Shown here: one piece after another, positions 16,493 to 25,735 of the stretch
Position numbering within the stretch: the first letter of the stretch is position 1
Layout: every line of letters begins with the position of its first letter
Source: Ruminococcus sp. YE71
Lineage (GTDB): Bacteria > Bacillota > Clostridia > Oscillospirales > Ruminococcaceae
Length of the DNA stretch: 64,000 bases
Direction: 5' to 3'
Assembly: GCF_900119155.1 (NCBI RefSeq)
Contig: NZ_FPIR01000001.1
Span: forward strand, 1 to 64,000
Made by a program: the position numbers and the translations under genes
The notes under the pieces: model-generated
Databases searched by the model: none
Told to the model about the DNA's origin: nothing
Seen by the model: the letters and a program-made list of their open reading frames with translations, nothing else

Positions 16493-17599
16493 ATGTACGG
16501 TAATAATTTTCCGCCGCCGATGACGCCCCGACAGCAGCCGCAGCCTTCGCCGCAGCGGCAGTTCCTTTCTCCGAACGAGTACTGGGCGCAGAAACAGCAG
16601 GCGATGCGAAACGAAAAGAAGGCGCTTTCAAAGAGCGCTACCAAGGCGGCGCTCCTGCTTATACTATATAATATAATGAACCTTGTCTCGGCGAGGATAT
16701 TCTACATCATCGTGTACAGCGTGGTCAGCAAGTCGCCCACCATCAGCCTGCAAGTGGCGGTGGAGAAGCTGAAATCCGACTACGCCGACCTCATCGCGGG
16801 GACGGCATTCCGCATGAGTGCGATGCTGTTCACGGTACTGCTTTCGACCCTCGTGGTGTTCATCACAGGACAGTTTTTGCTGAAAGCCGACCTTGTCTCG
16901 TGGTTCCGACCATCGAAGAAAAACGTCGCCGAGGGCTTCAAATGGGCACCGTCCTGTATCACGGTCAATCTGATAGTCAGCGTTTTCGCGGCGCTGATAG
17001 TCGATATGCTCTCGTCGGGCGGCGTGAACGTCCCGAAAGCCGACTTTACGATAAAGACCCCCACCACCCTCGGACTGACGATGCAGTTCCTGTACGTCTG
17101 TGTCGCAGGTCCTTTCGCGGAAGAGTTCATCTACCGCGGCGTCATTCTGAGACTGCTGTCCCCCTACGGAAAGGGACTTGCGGTGTTCGTATCGGCGCTG
17201 TTCTTCGGCGTCATGCACGGCAACCTCTCCCAGACAGTGCCGACCTTCATCGGCGGTATGCTGTTCGCGGCGGTGGCGGTAAGCTGTGACAGCCTTATCC
17301 CGACGCTGATAATACACATCTGCAACAACGTCATCGCTTCGATAAACGACTTCGGCACAGCCATGAACAAGGACTTCTCGAACATTTACCTCGGGGCGGC
17401 GATACTCATGATGATAATCGGCTTCTATGTGATGCTGGTGTTCATCAACGACCTCTCCGAAAGCATATCGAAAAATCAGCAGTACGCGCTGTCGGCAGGA
17501 AAACGCACCTCCACAGTGTTCGTAAATGTCGCGATGATAATTTATATAGGTATATTCCTTGTTTATCCGTATATCGAATCGTTTATCCAAGCAAACTGA
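16493..17599 (+). CDS. CPBP-family intramembrane metalloprotease
   Basis: A 368-residue multi-pass protein. The N-terminal 45 residues are cytosolic and rich in Pro and Gln. About eight membrane helices follow. The CPBP (Abi) motifs are intact: EEFIYRG (EExxxR), FFGVMHG (FxxxH) and HICNNVI (HxxxN), at about residues 205-290. These form the metal site of Rce1-type intramembrane proteases, whose bacterial substrates are mostly unknown. It starts 13 bases after metF with GGAGTG before the ATG. The next gene starts 13 bases after its stop, so the three are probably co-transcribed. Confidence 0.88.
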   Translation: MYGNNFPPPMTPRQQPQPSPQRQFLSPNEYWAQKQQAMRNEKKALSKSATKAALLLILYNIMNLVSARIFYIIVYSVVSKSPTISLQVAVEKLKSDYADLIAGTAFRMSAMLFTVLLSTLVVFITGQFLLKADLVSWFRPSKKNVAEGFKWAPSCITVNLIVSVFAALIVDMLSSGGVNVPKADFTIKTPTTLGLTMQFLYVCVAGPFAEEFIYRGVILRLLSPYGKGLAVFVSALFFGVMHGNLSQTVPTFIGGMLFAAVAVSCDSLIPTLIIHICNNVIASINDFGTAMNKDFSNIYLGAAILMMIIGFYVMLVFINDLSESISKNQQYALSAGKRTSTVFVNVAMIIYIGIFLVYPYIESFIQAN

Positions 17600-17612
17600 G
17601 GTGAAAAAAACG

Positions 17613-18188
17613 GTGTCTGAAACCTTTCTCATGCCCGAGGGCATATCTGTCGAGGATACCTCGGCACTGAAAAACACATATTCGCACGGGGATGAGGGCT
17701 GTCTGTCGGCAGTGCTGTCCGCCGAACTGCTCGAAAAATTCATCCGCGGATTTACAGGGCTTATCCCCGAGCCGATATTCTTCTTTCTCGAACTGCCCGT
17801 AAGCGGCAGCGACGACGAGTTTGAACTGTACTATCTCGACAACTGCACCGCCCCCGTCATCAGCACGCTTATCACCGAGTACGGTCAGATGCTGATAAAC
17901 GACGGCCTGTGCAGGTTCGGCTTCGGCGGAAACGAAAGCGGCGACGAGATATACGTTCAGCGGTACAAGGTCATGAGCATCTACTCGCCCGACGGCGGTC
18001 GGCTGAAAAAGACCGAAAAACTGCTCAAAGACCTCGGCGCTTCCCCCGTCACTGACCTGGTCACCCCCTGGGACGTTATCTCCGAGGAAAACCCCGCAGT
18101 CTGCGCAAGCGTCGAGGAAGACGGCATCTCCGCCTTCGACCTCCCCGAAATGCTCGAAAAAGCAGGTATGTACAAAGCCGAAAACTAA
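17613..18188 (+). CDS. Hypothetical protein following CPBP gene
   Basis: A 191-residue, acidic, probably cytosolic protein with no family I recognise. It has an N-terminal stretch VSETFLMPEGISVEDTS, a central mixed alpha/beta segment (FFFLELPVSGSDDEFELYYLDN) and a C-terminal tail with PWDVISEENPAV. A GTG at 17613 was chosen because GAGGTG lies 8 bases upstream, overlapping the CPBP stop. The frame is also open upstream inside the CPBP gene, and the first ATG at 17631 lacks a ribosome site. A strong terminator follows directly. Confidence 0.75.
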   Translation: MSETFLMPEGISVEDTSALKNTYSHGDEGCLSAVLSAELLEKFIRGFTGLIPEPIFFFLELPVSGSDDEFELYYLDNCTAPVISTLITEYGQMLINDGLCRFGFGGNESGDEIYVQRYKVMSIYSPDGGRLKKTEKLLKDLGASPVTDLVTPWDVISEENPAVCASVEEDGISAFDLPEMLEKAGMYKAEN

Positions 18189-18230
18189 AAACAGTCCGAA
18201 AGCGACGCTTGCCGCTTTCGGACTGTTTGT
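18189..18230 (+). terminator. Terminator after the metF-CPBP-hypothetical unit
   Basis: A perfect 14-bp stem (ACAGTCCGAAAGCG at 18191-18204 with CGCTTTCGGACTGT at 18213-18226) is followed by TTGTT. Confidence 0.82.
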
Positions 18231-18245
18231 TATGTACAGGGAATT

Positions 18246-18455
18246 AACTGCGGGATTCACTGTGGAAAACCCGCCTTAGCTTTGCACGGCCAGATGAAAG
18301 GTTCTCCCCTTGCCGTGCGCAGCTAAGGCGGCCCCCATTCCAAAGACTTTTAATATGTCGTCTGTTGGCCGTGGTCGGGAAGATAGGCTATCACCGCTTC
18401 AAGGGATGATGTCTTTCTGACGGGTAGGAAATTTCCCTGCCCCGTACAAACTACA
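18246..18455 (+). repeat. Dispersed repeat family A, copy A4 (shortened)
   Basis: In the sense of the upstream gene it begins CTGCGGG, then carries the shared module twice as an inverted pair (18271-18290 and 18312-18331, 18 of 20 positions pair). Then come CCAAAGACTTTTAATATG, GGTCGGGAAGATAGGCTATCACCGCTTCAAG split over 18378-18405, and GTACAAACTA. The terminal hairpin present in A1 and A2 is missing. The copy sits between converging genes. Confidence 0.8.
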
Positions 18456-18464
18456 GAAAAAGCA

Positions 18465-19499
18465 TCAGAGCAGGTCAGCGAGCTCGAGGACGAGTTTCTC
18501 GGACTTAGCCCAGCCGAGGCAGGGGTCGGTGATCGACTTGCCGTATACGCCTTCGCCGATCTTCTGTGCGCCGTCTTCGATATAGCTTTCGATCATGAGG
18601 CCCTTGACCATGCCTGCGATCTCGTTGGAGTGGCGGCAGCTGTGGAGGACTTCCTTTGCGATGCGGATCTGCTGTTCGTACTTCTTGCCCGAGTTTGCGT
18701 GGTTGCAGTCAACAACGACAGCGGGATTTGCGAGGTCGGAGTGTTTCTGATACATATCGTAAACAGTGATAAGATCCTCGTAGTGGTAGTTCGGAAGGGA
18801 GTGACCCTGCTTGTTGACATAGCCGCGGAGGATAACGTGTGCGAGGGGGTTGCCCTTAGTGCGAACTTCCCAGCCTCTGTAGAGGAAAGTGTGCTGCGAC
18901 TGTGCCGCTGTCACGGAGTTGAACATAACGCTGTAGTCGCCGCCTGTGGGGTTCTTCATGCCGACGGGGATGGAGATACCGCTGGCGGTCAGTCTGTGCT
19001 GCTGATCCTCTACCGAACGCGCACCGATAGCAACGTAGGACAGAAGGTCGTTCACGTAACGGTGATTCTCGGGGTAGAGCATCTCATCGGCGCAGGTCAG
19101 ACCTGTTTCCTTGATAGCCTTCTGGTGCAGTTCTCTGATCGCGATAAGACCTGCGAGCATATCCTCCTGCTTCTCGGGGTCGGGCTGATGTACCATGCCC
19201 TTGTAGCCTGCACCTGTGGTACGGGGCTTGTTGGTGTAGATGCGGGGGATGATGATGATCTTGTCCTTTACCTTCTCCTGAAGTCCAGCGAGACGGGTGG
19301 TGTAGTCAAGAACAGCGTCCTCGCGGTCAGCCGAGCAGGGTCCGATTATCAGCAGGAACTTGTCCGACTTGCCCTCGAATACTGCCGCGATCTCAGCGTC
19401 GCGCTTTTCCTTGATCTCCTTGATGTCGTCGGAGAGGGGGAACTGTTCCTTGATCTCCTTGGGGATAGGCAGCTTTCTGATGAATTCCATGTTTTTCAT
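18465..19499 (-). CDS. 3-Deoxy-7-phosphoheptulonate synthase (DAHP synthase, type I)
   Basis: A 344-residue enzyme of the AroF/G/H class. It condenses phosphoenolpyruvate and erythrose 4-phosphate in the first step of the shikimate pathway. Motifs: LLIIGPCSADRE, IIPRIYTNKPRTTGAGYKG, ARSVEDQQHRLTASG, GMKNPTGGDY, HVILRGY, VVDCNHANSGK (metal-binding His) and GLMIESYIEDGAQ, with YGKSITDPCLGW near the end. The paralogue (Phe, Tyr or Trp sensitive) cannot be told. The ATG at 19499 has AAGGATG upstream. I looked for a T-box or leader peptide in 19500-19697 and saw none convincing. Confidence 0.95.
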   Translation of the reverse strand: MKNMEFIRKLPIPKEIKEQFPLSDDIKEIKEKRDAEIAAVFEGKSDKFLLIIGPCSADREDAVLDYTTRLAGLQEKVKDKIIIIPRIYTNKPRTTGAGYKGMVHQPDPEKQEDMLAGLIAIRELHQKAIKETGLTCADEMLYPENHRYVNDLLSYVAIGARSVEDQQHRLTASGISIPVGMKNPTGGDYSVMFNSVTAAQSQHTFLYRGWEVRTKGNPLAHVILRGYVNKQGHSLPNYHYEDLITVYDMYQKHSDLANPAVVVDCNHANSGKKYEQQIRIAKEVLHSCRHSNEIAGMVKGLMIESYIEDGAQKIGEGVYGKSITDPCLGWAKSEKLVLELADLL

Positions 19500-19697
19500 T
19501 TCTCTTACATCCTTTTCTGTATAAAATTTGGTTTAAATGGGTGACTTTGATGATTTTAACCGTTAAAACGTCACAGTGGTAAATATGCTTGCCCTCTGTG
19601 CTTACCAGACAGAGGACAAGCCGTATTGTACTGTTTGCTTTTCGGTAAAAGTTGTGCCGCAAACGGTTTTGTCGTTTCCGCGTCAGAGCGAATAAGC

Positions 19698-21161
19698 TCA
19701 GCGTGCCTTCTCTACAGGCTCGAAGCGGATGCGGATATCGGGCAGCTTTGCGATGGTGGCGTAGCTGTTGAACATTCCGTCGGGAGCGGTGAGATCGTTC
19801 TCGCCCGATGCAGGGGGTGCGAATATCCTGAGGGTCAGGTCAGCCTCGCCCTCAAGAGGCTTCTCGAAGAAGGCGCTCATAAGGTCGATGGTCTTAGCCT
19901 TGGGGGACTTATAGAACCACTTGCCGTTTATCTCCATCATGAGGTTGGAGTCGTCGTCGAAAGTGACCTCACAGAAGTGGGGGTTCTTGTCGAAGTGGAG
20001 AGGTATCTCGATACCCTCGGCGTCCTCGGAACCGCCCCATCTCAGCTGAACGGGGAACTGCAATTCCCCGCCGCGGGTCATGGAGGGCTTGAAGAAGTCG
20101 TCGTGGATTATCTGCTTGTACACGCCCATGAGCGGCTGTTCGATACCGCAGTCGGAGTAGTTGGGATCCTCGATCTCAAGACCAAGTCTGCCGCGGTCGC
20201 GGAACTGATACATGGAGAAGCCGTTGAACCAGCCCTCGTCGGGGTCAGCCTTGAGCATATCGCAGTACTCCCTGACCATGTCAGCCTGTTCGTAAGGGCC
20301 CGTAACGTCGCCGTCGGCGTTGAACTCGCTCATGACCATCGGCTTCTTCACGCCGCCGTTGATCTCTGTGAGGCGCTTGCAGGTGCGCTTTGTCCAGTCG
20401 TAGATATTCTTGATATTGTCGCGGCCGTGGGTAGTCTCTGAAGGAGTGCCGCCGCCGCAGTTGCGCTCGGCAACGTCGTAAGGCCAGCCCCAGTGGAGTG
20501 CGAAGTACTTGTCAACGCTCCAGATGTCGGTGTCCTTGAACGCCTGAGTGAACTCTTTTTCCATCTCTATCTCGCCCTTGGCGTCGTCTATGCCGCCTGC
20601 GCAGAGGATGGTGGAAACGTTTGGAGCGTGCTCCTTGAGTATCTTGTTGAAGCGGCAGTAGAAATCCGCTATCTCCTGATAGCTTGCACGCTTGGTGAAG
20701 CTGAACCAGTTGCCCGTAGCCTCGTGGTTTATCCTCAGCTGCATACGTCCGAAGGTCTTCAGGTCGTTGGCGATGGCGATAAGGTGCTCATCGGAAACGT
20801 TCGGGTCGATGGTGAGGGTGAGGATGACTTCCTGACCGTGACGGCGGACGTCGCGCATACAGGTGAAGGGTTCGCCGTCGGTATTGCCGTTCAGACCGCC
20901 CTTGTAGGTGAAATAGTCATCGTAGGGGTAATCCCAGGCGAAGGAAACTTCCATGTCCTTGCAGGCCTCGGATATCCTCTGGGGAAATTCCTTGTCCAGG
21001 GGGTAATAGCAGTACATCAGGCTGATGCCGCGGTGGGGTCTGCCCAGCTTATGCAGGATGTAATCCTGATTGACGTACTCGCCTCTTTCAGAGCCGTCGC
21101 CGAGATCGACCGCGCACTTAGCCGCGCCCATATGTACGGCGTATGCTTTGAATCCACTCAT
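19698..21161 (-). CDS. Intracellular GH26-like (clan GH-A) glycoside hydrolase
   Basis: A 487-residue protein without a signal peptide. The first 350 residues look like a clan GH-A TIM barrel. LRINHEATGNWFSF matches the acid/base Glu strand typical of GH26 mannanases, followed by YCRFNKILKEHAPNV. VDKYFALHWGWPYD and PMVMSEFNADGD carry a candidate nucleophile Glu. The C-terminal 120 residues (LQFPVQLRWGG.. to IRFEP) look like a beta-sandwich. Action on imported manno-oligosaccharides or a related glycan is an inference; the precise family is unsure. It lies upstream of DAHP synthase with a 198-base gap. No transporter adjoins it. Confidence 0.7.
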   Translation of the reverse strand: MSGFKAYAVHMGAAKCAVDLGDGSERGEYVNQDYILHKLGRPHRGISLMYCYYPLDKEFPQRISEACKDMEVSFAWDYPYDDYFTYKGGLNGNTDGEPFTCMRDVRRHGQEVILTLTIDPNVSDEHLIAIANDLKTFGRMQLRINHEATGNWFSFTKRASYQEIADFYCRFNKILKEHAPNVSTILCAGGIDDAKGEIEMEKEFTQAFKDTDIWSVDKYFALHWGWPYDVAERNCGGGTPSETTHGRDNIKNIYDWTKRTCKRLTEINGGVKKPMVMSEFNADGDVTGPYEQADMVREYCDMLKADPDEGWFNGFSMYQFRDRGRLGLEIEDPNYSDCGIEQPLMGVYKQIIHDDFFKPSMTRGGELQFPVQLRWGGSEDAEGIEIPLHFDKNPHFCEVTFDDDSNLMMEINGKWFYKSPKAKTIDLMSAFFEKPLEGEADLTLRIFAPPASGENDLTAPDGMFNSYATIAKLPDIRIRFEPVEKAR

Positions 21162-21218
21162 GTTTTAACCTCCAAATATATTACATTTTGCCTTGGCGTT
21201 TGTCTTATATTGACCGCA

Positions 21219-21755
21219 TCATCCGTTGGCGGTATCAGCCGTGAACTCATGATCGCAGAACTGACATACCGCGGGGATCCCGAGCCGCACCCTGCATTCG
21301 CCGCCGCAGTTGGGGCACTTCACGCTGTGGAGCACCGCTTCTTCGGGGACCTGCTGTTTGTAGTACGCATGGAACTTCCTGTTCACGGGGTCGTAGTTTA
21401 TGTTATTGAGATACTTCCGGGTCTGCATCTTTTGCAGCTTCTTCATGGGCTGTTTTATGTTCAGCTCGGTGCGCACGATGTCCTCTGAGATCTCGATGTT
21501 GGGATAGTTGTAGAAAAGATCCGCGATAGACTCAGCCTTCCAGCGCAGGGAAATACGGCGCGCCGCGGCGTAAAAGCCCCACACGAACAGCGCCATCAGA
21601 AACACAGACGATAAAATATCCGAAACGCTCTTGTGAGCCTTTATGCTGTCGGACAGAACGATGATGCTCGCCACCACGAACAGACCGAATATGAACAGAA
21701 GCACAACATCGACCTTGTTCCCGATTTTTGTTTTTATGCCTAAGTACTCTTTCAT
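21219..21755 (-). CDS. Two-helix membrane protein with C-terminal zinc ribbon
   Basis: A 178-residue protein. Residues about 15-35 and 45-65 are hydrophobic helices (VVLLFIFGLFVVASIIVL and ILSSVFLMALFVWGFYAAA). A cytosolic helical segment follows, and a C-terminal zinc ribbon with CPNCGG and CQFC ligand pairs (CPNCGGECRV...PAVCQFCDHEFT). The start was set at 21755 with AGAGGAAG upstream, just after the stop of the preceding lipoprotein gene at 21769. This suggests co-transcription with the serine hydrolase. Function unknown. Confidence 0.8.
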   Translation of the reverse strand: MKEYLGIKTKIGNKVDVVLLFIFGLFVVASIIVLSDSIKAHKSVSDILSSVFLMALFVWGFYAAARRISLRWKAESIADLFYNYPNIEISEDIVRTELNIKQPMKKLQKMQTRKYLNNINYDPVNRKFHAYYKQQVPEEAVLHSVKCPNCGGECRVRLGIPAVCQFCDHEFTADTANG

Positions 21756-21768
21756 AGCGTTCTTCCTC

Positions 21769-22842
21769 TCATTCTTCGGAAACGAGCTGTTCGTTGATAA
21801 TGTCGAACTGTTCGGCGAGCCTGTGGAAGACCTCGTCGCTCTCATGGGTCTCGGGGATCTGTTCGGTCATGATGACCAGCACGAAAGGCAGGTCGGCGTA
21901 GCAGATCGCGCAGTCGTGGTAGCACATCTGATCCCAGTCCGAGCCGTACTTGTGGGAGACAGGGTATTTGTCCGAGAGCTGAGCGGTTATCTGCGTCTCA
22001 TGCTCGGTCTGCTGCATAAGGCGTATCAGCCAGTCGCCGCGCTTGGTGTCGTTGGCGTACCAGAAAACATCCTCATACTCCTTGAGCAGGTCGGCGGCTG
22101 TACATTCGTTGAAGATGTAGCCGTAGCCGAGGTAATACCCGACCCCAAGCTCATTGTTCATGTCGTTGAAATCATAGAACCCGTACTTGTTGACAAGGTT
22201 CAGGTAAGCCGAGTTGTCCGACTCGGTGACCGCCAGCTTTATCAGCTCTCTTGCGGTAAATTGACTGCCGTAGCCCGACTCCGCCACCGTCCCCGCGAGG
22301 GGTATCCAGAGGTCGTTGATGGTCACCTTCTCGTCGAGGTCGATGCCCTTCGCCAGCAGGCTCTTGCAGAACGGAACTTTTATGGTGGAACAGCAGCCGT
22401 AGTACCTGTTCTCGTTGTAAGCGCAGGCGGCGCCCGTTATCACGTTCTTGTACACGAAGCTGATGCTGTAGCCGTACTCGCCGCAGATCGCGTCGATATC
22501 CGAGAAAGCTTTTTTCAGCTTCTTGTTTGAGTAGACCTGTTTCGGGAAATCCGAAACCGAGAAGCGGTGCCCCGACAGGAGCTCTTCCTTGATGCCCACA
22601 GGCTCTTTCGGCGCTTCGGTGACGGTGGTGGTGACAGTCTCGGTCACAGGTTCTTCTTCATCGGGCAGCGTTATCACGGGGGAGTGCATATCGGGCACTT
22701 CCGCGAGTTCGGGAGCGGCAGTTTCGGCAGTCGTGGTGAATGTTACGCGCTCAGTCTCGGAAGGCGGTATCTCTTTTCCGCCGCAGCCCGAGAGCAGAAC
22801 TGCCGAAAGCAGCAGCACCGCCGCTTTCATATTGTTATACAT
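21769..22842 (-). CDS. Lipoprotein with class A beta-lactamase-like serine hydrolase domain
   Basis: A 357-residue protein with a lipoprotein signal (AVLLLSAVLLSGCGG, lipidated Cys20), a Thr/Pro/Glu-rich linker to about residue 80, and a penicilloyl-serine transferase-type domain. The three motifs are visible: STIK (SxxK), SDN in VTESDNSAYL, and HKYG in place of the usual KTG box. Such proteins are usually inactive or weak homologues of class A beta-lactamases, or act on cell-wall peptides. Resistance activity cannot be claimed. The start is uncertain: ATG 22842 is preferred, ATG 22830 and TTG 22881 are alternatives. The C-terminal motif differs from the second such protein at 54815. Confidence 0.82.
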   Translation of the reverse strand: MYNNMKAAVLLLSAVLLSGCGGKEIPPSETERVTFTTTAETAAPELAEVPDMHSPVITLPDEEEPVTETVTTTVTEAPKEPVGIKEELLSGHRFSVSDFPKQVYSNKKLKKAFSDIDAICGEYGYSISFVYKNVITGAACAYNENRYYGCCSTIKVPFCKSLLAKGIDLDEKVTINDLWIPLAGTVAESGYGSQFTARELIKLAVTESDNSAYLNLVNKYGFYDFNDMNNELGVGYYLGYGYIFNECTAADLLKEYEDVFWYANDTKRGDWLIRLMQQTEHETQITAQLSDKYPVSHKYGSDWDQMCYHDCAICYADLPFVLVIMTEQIPETHESDEVFHRLAEQFDIINEQLVSEE

Positions 22843-23057
22843 ATCATTTTTTACCCATTCGATGCCGACATCCTTCGGCAAACCCCATTTACAATACTCA
22901 TAGCTATTTTATCACAAAACCCGTCAAATGTCAACACTAATAATCTTATATAACATCACAAGATTTTAGCCAATCGGAAAATATTTTTGACAACTCGCAC
23001 ATAAAACCGAAACTTCCAACGAAAATCGGCAGATTTAAAGTAAAAATCGAAAAGTTA

Positions 23058-23187
23058 TTGACATTTCCTTTTAAATATTGTATAATATATTAAGGATATG
23101 TTTCTACTTGTCAGGTAAATAATTACATTTGTCATCCCACAAAATGACATACGTTATCTTTACAAACGGCACCGCGTTCGGTATAAT
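23058..23187 (+). promoter_or_regulatory. Tandem sigma-A promoters of the lipoprotein gene at 23220
   Basis: Promoter 1 is TTGACA-17-TATAAT at 23058-23086. Promoter 2 is TTTACA-17-TATAAT at 23159-23187. The gap 22843-23219 otherwise holds AT-rich sequence with no gene. Confidence 0.75.
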
Positions 23188-23219
23188 TAAACTATACCAA
23201 AACGAAAGGTCGTGCCGCT

Positions 23220-24074
23220 ATGTTAAAAAAGATCATAACCGCTGTATTGTTCGTTATCTCGCTGTGTGCGCTGCTCACATCGTGCAGTCTTTCCGCCGAT
23301 GACGTGAAGCTCAGCGACGCAAAACAGTGCAAAAAGTACGCCGAGGATAACTACTGCGAGTGTGAGCTCATCAGCAGTTACGAGTCGGACGGAGAGCACA
23401 AGTATGAGTTCCGCGACATGGAATGCGGGTTCAGCTTCTATGTCACAAGCTGCGCTGTCAGCATGGGTATGGACGGCACAACGTTCTATTATCATGAGAG
23501 AACGAGCAGCAACTACGACACGGAATACTGCAAATGGGTGGTCGGTTCCGTAAAAGCCGAGACCGACGCTCTCGCCGAAGAATACGGCATGAACATAGAA
23601 TGGGAGGAAAACCCGTATACCGGACTTGCGGAGATCACCATCGACACCGCCGACCCGAAAGTCTGCGAGGATGCAGCCGTGAAACTCGGTCAGCTGATAA
23701 AAAGCGCGGACAGGCGCAGCAGATACTCGAACTGCGAGATACCCTTCATCGGCTCCGACTATCATCTTCTCGGCACCTTCAAGTTCGAGAACATGACCTT
23801 CGAGAAGTTCGACAGGGACAAGCTCGAAGAGCTCAAAGCCGCACTCGAAGGCTACACGGGCTTCGAGATGGAGTACGTGTGGAACTATCAGACGAATTTC
23901 GAGGATCTGTACAAGATCGGTGGACACACCCGTCAGGACGGTTCGGACGGGTCTGTCACCGTTTACTACTTCAACGGCGGAGGAAAACAGTGGTACATCA
24001 CGGACGCGGTCATCGAGGACGGGACTTACTATTATTTCATGGCAGATGAGGAATATCTCGGGTACGAGGGATAG
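23220..24074 (+). CDS. Hypothetical lipoprotein
   Basis: A 284-residue secreted protein. The N-terminus has a lipoprotein signal (VLFVISLCALLTSCSL, lipidated Cys22). The mature part is Lys/Asp/Tyr-rich mixed alpha/beta sequence with several cysteines (KQCKKYAEDNYCECELI, RDMECGF, SCAVS) and a C-terminal VTVYYFNGGGKQWYITDAV. I recognise no family. AAAGG lies upstream of the ATG. It is driven by the two promoters above and probably forms its own unit. The 185 bases to the rhamnulokinase gene show no clear terminator. Confidence 0.8.
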   Translation: MLKKIITAVLFVISLCALLTSCSLSADDVKLSDAKQCKKYAEDNYCECELISSYESDGEHKYEFRDMECGFSFYVTSCAVSMGMDGTTFYYHERTSSNYDTEYCKWVVGSVKAETDALAEEYGMNIEWEENPYTGLAEITIDTADPKVCEDAAVKLGQLIKSADRRSRYSNCEIPFIGSDYHLLGTFKFENMTFEKFDRDKLEELKAALEGYTGFEMEYVWNYQTNFEDLYKIGGHTRQDGSDGSVTVYYFNGGGKQWYITDAVIEDGTYYYFMADEEYLGYEG

Positions 24075-24259
24075 ACATAAGGACGGAACTTTTTTTCACG
24101 CTCCCTTTGCCGTACCCCGTGCGCCGATAAACATGACGCTGACCGGGCAGCTGCGCTTTTTCAAGGCGCGGCTCCGCCCGTAACATAAAGGCAGCACCGC
24201 GCAGGTCTCTGCACGGTAATGCCCGAACCTACATTGAATCAACAAGGGAGTTGTTAACT

Positions 24260-25732
24260 ATGACAAAAAGAGTTCTCGCTATTGATCTTGGTGCTTCAAC
24301 AGGAAGAGGTCTCATTGCCGAGCTTGACGGCGGCAAAATTTCACTCGAAGAGATCGAACGCTTCAACAACACGCCTGTTTCTCTCATGGGTACTACCTAC
24401 TGGGATGTCCTCAGGCTTTTCCACCACATCAAAAACTGCCTGCTCAAAGCAAAACCCTACGATATACAGAGCTTATCCATAGATACGTGGGGCGTTGACT
24501 TTGCGCTGCTCGACCGCGACGGCGTGCTTCAGGGCAACCCCGTCCACTTCCGCGACAAGCGCACAACGGGCATGGTAGACTACGCGATCCGCACAGAGAT
24601 AGCGCGTGAAAGACTTTACGAGATAACGGGCATCGAGATAATGGAAAAGAACACCCTTTTCCAGCTCGAAGCTTTGCAGCTCAATCACGACAGCCATGTG
24701 GAAGCCGCTAAGGAACTTCTGTTCATGCCCGACCTGTTCAACTACTTCCTCAGCGGAGAGGACAGGACCGAGCCTTCCATCGCGTCCACTTCCCAGATGC
24801 TCGACGCACGCACGAAGCAGTGGTCGTGGGAGATAATCGAGGACATACAGCTCGACTCCCCCGCTCTTCCGGGCATCGTCCCCAGCGGAACGGTCATCGG
24901 AAAGCTGCTGCCGGACATCGCACATGAGCTGGGCGTTGAGCGCACCGACATCATCGCAGGATGCGGTCACGATACTCAGTGCGCGGTAGCCGCCGTACCT
25001 GCCGAGGAGAAGGACTTCCTGTTCCTCGACTGCGGTACATGGTGCCTGCTCGGTACCGAGCTGGACGGTCCGCTGATAAACGAAAAGACCCTTGAACTGA
25101 ACCTCTCGAACGAAACGGGCTTTGAGGGCAGGACTACCCTGCTCAAGAACATCGTGGGACTGTGGCTCATCCAGGAGAGCCGCCGTCAGTGGATACGCGA
25201 GGGTCAGGAATACAGCTTCGCGGAGCTGGAAGAGCTGGCTAAGGACGCCGAGCCCTTCAGGAGCTTCGTTGACCCCTCCGCCCCCGAATTCTCGGCGGCA
25301 GGAAATATCCCCGAACATATCCGCGAGTTCTGCGAGTTCACGGGTCAGCCCCTGCCCGAGAGCATAGGCGAGGTCGTGCGCTGCATCTACGAGAGCCTTG
25401 CGTTCAAGTACCGCGAGGTCATCGAAGAGATACAGGACGTTACGGGCAAGAAGTTCAAAAACCTCTACATGGTCGGCGGCGGCGCGAAGGACGAGACCCT
25501 CGCGCAGGCGGCGGCAGATGCCTGCGGCATCAGAGTGGTGGTCGGCCCCGTTGAAGCGACCGCTTACGGCAACGCGGCGATACAGTTCATCGCAAAGAGA
25601 GACATCACCGACCTGGACGAAGCAAGACAGATCATCCGCGATTCCATCGAGCCGAAAGTGTTCGAGCCGAAGAACGCCGACGCATGGAACGAGGCTTACA
25701 AGCGTTTCAGAAAATTCACAGCAGAGACCTGA
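24260..25732 (+). CDS. rhaB: Rhamnulokinase
   Basis: A 490-residue FGGY-family sugar kinase that phosphorylates L-rhamnulose. Motifs: N-terminal ATP-binding IDLGASTGRG, YWDVLRLFHHI, SIDTWGVDFALLD with the catalytic Asp, GNPVHFRDKRT, the FQLEAL and FMPDLFNYFLSG segments typical of RhaB, GCGHDTQ, LFLDCGTWCLLG, and the C-terminal MVGGGAKDETLAQ and VEATAYGNAA. The ATG at 24260 has AAGGGAG upstream. The next gene, a class II aldolase, begins 4 bases after the stop, so kinase and aldolase form a deoxyhexose-degradation pair. No isomerase, permease or regulator is in view. Confidence 0.94.
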   Translation: MTKRVLAIDLGASTGRGLIAELDGGKISLEEIERFNNTPVSLMGTTYWDVLRLFHHIKNCLLKAKPYDIQSLSIDTWGVDFALLDRDGVLQGNPVHFRDKRTTGMVDYAIRTEIARERLYEITGIEIMEKNTLFQLEALQLNHDSHVEAAKELLFMPDLFNYFLSGEDRTEPSIASTSQMLDARTKQWSWEIIEDIQLDSPALPGIVPSGTVIGKLLPDIAHELGVERTDIIAGCGHDTQCAVAAVPAEEKDFLFLDCGTWCLLGTELDGPLINEKTLELNLSNETGFEGRTTLLKNIVGLWLIQESRRQWIREGQEYSFAELEELAKDAEPFRSFVDPSAPEFSAAGNIPEHIREFCEFTGQPLPESIGEVVRCIYESLAFKYREVIEEIQDVTGKKFKNLYMVGGGAKDETLAQAAADACGIRVVVGPVEATAYGNAAIQFIAKRDITDLDEARQIIRDSIEPKVFEPKNADAWNEAYKRFRKFTAET

Positions 25733-25735
25733 TAT

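Noticed and set aside
19500-19697. T-box or trp-type attenuator before DAHP synthase
   Set aside because: No T-box sequence, antiterminator or leader peptide rich in aromatic codons was found.
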